In this document: positions 15,160 through 16,151 of the stretch, in pieces
How the letters are laid out: the number at the start of each line of letters is the position of its first letter
How positions within the stretch are numbered: the stretch's first letter is position 1
Assembly (NCBI GenBank): GCA_944391275.1
Contig: CALXSZ010000174.1
Location: 1-16,151, forward strand
Direction: 5' to 3'
Length of the DNA: 16,151 nucleotides
Source of the DNA: an uncultured Syntrophomonadaceae bacterium
GTDB lineage: Bacteria; Bacillota; Syntrophomonadia; Syntrophomonadales; Syntrophomonadaceae
Program-made: the position numbers and the translations under genes
The notes under the pieces: model-generated
Databases searched by the model: none
Told to the model about the DNA's origin: nothing
What the model saw: the letters and a program-made list of their open reading frames with translations, nothing else

Positions 15160-16151
15160 ATGACAACCGTCCAACAAATTGTTCATCTCTTAGAAAAAAA
15201 TTTTCCCACCTATTTAGCCGAGGAGTGGGATAATCCAGGACTTCAAATCGGGAATACACAGGCTCCGGTACGCAAAATTCTAGCCGCTCTGGACATTTGT
15301 CCGGAGGTGGTTGAACAAGCCCTTACAGAAAAGGTTCAGTTGATTGTTACGCATCATCCGCTGTTTTTTAAACCGATTCGTGCTCTACAAGCGGGCAGAC
15401 AACCCGACGACAGCATTTTGCGTTTAATTCAAGCGGGAATAAGCGTTTATTCTGCTCATACGAATTTAGACGCCGGGGAAAAAGGATTAAATCAATATTT
15501 AAGCGAGCGGATCGGTTTGGAAAATATTCGTCCGTTGAATCAACAGGCCGTTGAAAAGGCTGTTAAGGTAGACGTGTGGGTTCCCGTCAGCCATGCGGAA
15601 AGCATACGGACCGCTTTGGCCGAAGCGGGCGCTGGAAAAGTTGGAAATTATTCCCATAGCTTCTTTATGACGTCAGGAATCAGTACCTTCTTCCCTCATG
15701 CGGGAACGCATCCTTTTCAAGGAAAAGTTGAAGAGTTGCAACGAAATGAAGAAATAAAATTGGAAACAATCTGCTGGGAAAAAGATCTAGTGAATATTTT
15801 ACGAGTGATCGAGAAAGAACATCCGTACGAGGAACCAGCTTTTAGTGTATTACCTTTGGTCAATACCTACAAAACGTATAGTTTGGGTCGGATTGGGCAA
15901 ACCTCGTCTCCGACGCCTCTTGAACAATGGGCGCGTCAGGTGAAACAAAGTTTGGAATTGAATCATATATTGGTTACCGGAGATCCAAATACCCTGATTC
16001 GTCAAGTGGCTGTTGTTTCAGGAGCGGGTACAGCGTTTATATCGGATGCGGTTCAAAAAGGGTGTCAGGTTCTTCTGACGGGGGATTTAAAATATCATGA
16101 AGCGCAGGCGGCTCAAAATTTGGGATTATGTGTTGTAGACGCGGGGCATCA
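15160..16151 (+). CDS. Nif3/YqfO-like dinuclear-metal-centre protein (3' end outside window)
   Basis: An open frame runs from ATG 15160 (after AAGGAGGAGG) to the window edge without a stop, giving 330 complete codons. The N-terminal Nif3 domain shows EEWDNPGLQIG (about residues 21-31), the metal ligands in VTHHPLFF (about 64-71) and SAHTNLD (about 100-106). A middle insert (about residues 130-235, with HPYEEPAF) resembles the extra PII/CutA-like domain of Bacillus YqfO. The second Nif3 half then resumes with VVSGAGT and LTGDLKYHEA and is cut at DAGH, just where a metal-binding histidine lies. The biochemical role of this family is not settled. It is probably cotranscribed with trmK. Expected full length is about 370 residues. 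Confidence 0.9.
   Translation, partial: MTTVQQIVHLLEKNFPTYLAEEWDNPGLQIGNTQAPVRKILAALDICPEVVEQALTEKVQLIVTHHPLFFKPIRALQAGRQPDDSILRLIQAGISVYSAHTNLDAGEKGLNQYLSERIGLENIRPLNQQAVEKAVKVDVWVPVSHAESIRTALAEAGAGKVGNYSHSFFMTSGISTFFPHAGTHPFQGKVEELQRNEEIKLETICWEKDLVNILRVIEKEHPYEEPAFSVLPLVNTYKTYSLGRIGQTSSPTPLEQWARQVKQSLELNHILVTGDPNTLIRQVAVVSGAGTAFISDAVQKGCQVLLTGDLKYHEAQAAQNLGLCVVDAGH

Overview
The window looks like chromosomal DNA of a low-to-moderate GC Gram-positive-type bacterium (Bacillota). The signs are consensus SigA-type promoters (TTGACA or TTTACA, 17 bp, TATAAT), strong AGGAGG-like ribosome binding sites, GTG and TTG starts, a trmK-nif3(yqfO) pair as in Bacillus, BioW-type biotin synthesis and Firmicutes-type BirA operators. 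The class cannot be fixed from this sequence alone. Most genes are housekeeping; no phage, insertion sequence or CRISPR array is visible.

Layout. Positions 1-4330 are read on the plus strand: the 3' end of valS, folC (its GTG overlaps the valS stop), a ROK-family glucokinase, and a membrane diguanylate cyclase whose N-terminal half resembles an ECF-transporter substrate-binding subunit. A gene-poor gap (4331-4541) separates this from a minus-strand pair, a MATE exporter (6856-5480) translationally coupled to a D-2-hydroxyacid dehydrogenase (5483-4542). A divergent Lrp/AsnC regulator (7007-7465) shares the promoter region with that pair. The two promoters stand back to back and their -35 boxes form a TGTAAA-N7-TTTACA palindrome. 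Next come a stretch with a decayed ORF (about 7584-7868), a strong bidirectional terminator (7884-7915) and minus-strand leuS (10405-7928) with a consensus promoter and no T-box.

The biotin region starts at 10699. bioW and bioF are driven by a TTGACA-N17-TATAGT promoter. It is overlaid by two near-palindromes, each TTGTAAAC-N15-(inverted half), 55 bp apart, that match the BirA operator pattern. One covers the -35 box and the other the transcription start. Right behind bioF, on the same strand, lies a frameshifted and truncated DASS-family anion/dicarboxylate transporter. It may be the remains of a transporter once cotranscribed with bioWF. bioA, bioD and bioB are not in the window.

The right end holds tRNA-Ala(GGC) on the minus strand with its own consensus promoter, a small protein with two DUF1540-like cysteine modules, then trmK and a nif3/yqfO-like gene that runs off the end. 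The most noteworthy items are the tandem BirA-type operators with the wrecked transporter behind bioWF, the S-component-like/GGDEF fusion, and the Lrp/MATE/dehydrogenase divergon. I see no clearly new multi-gene system.
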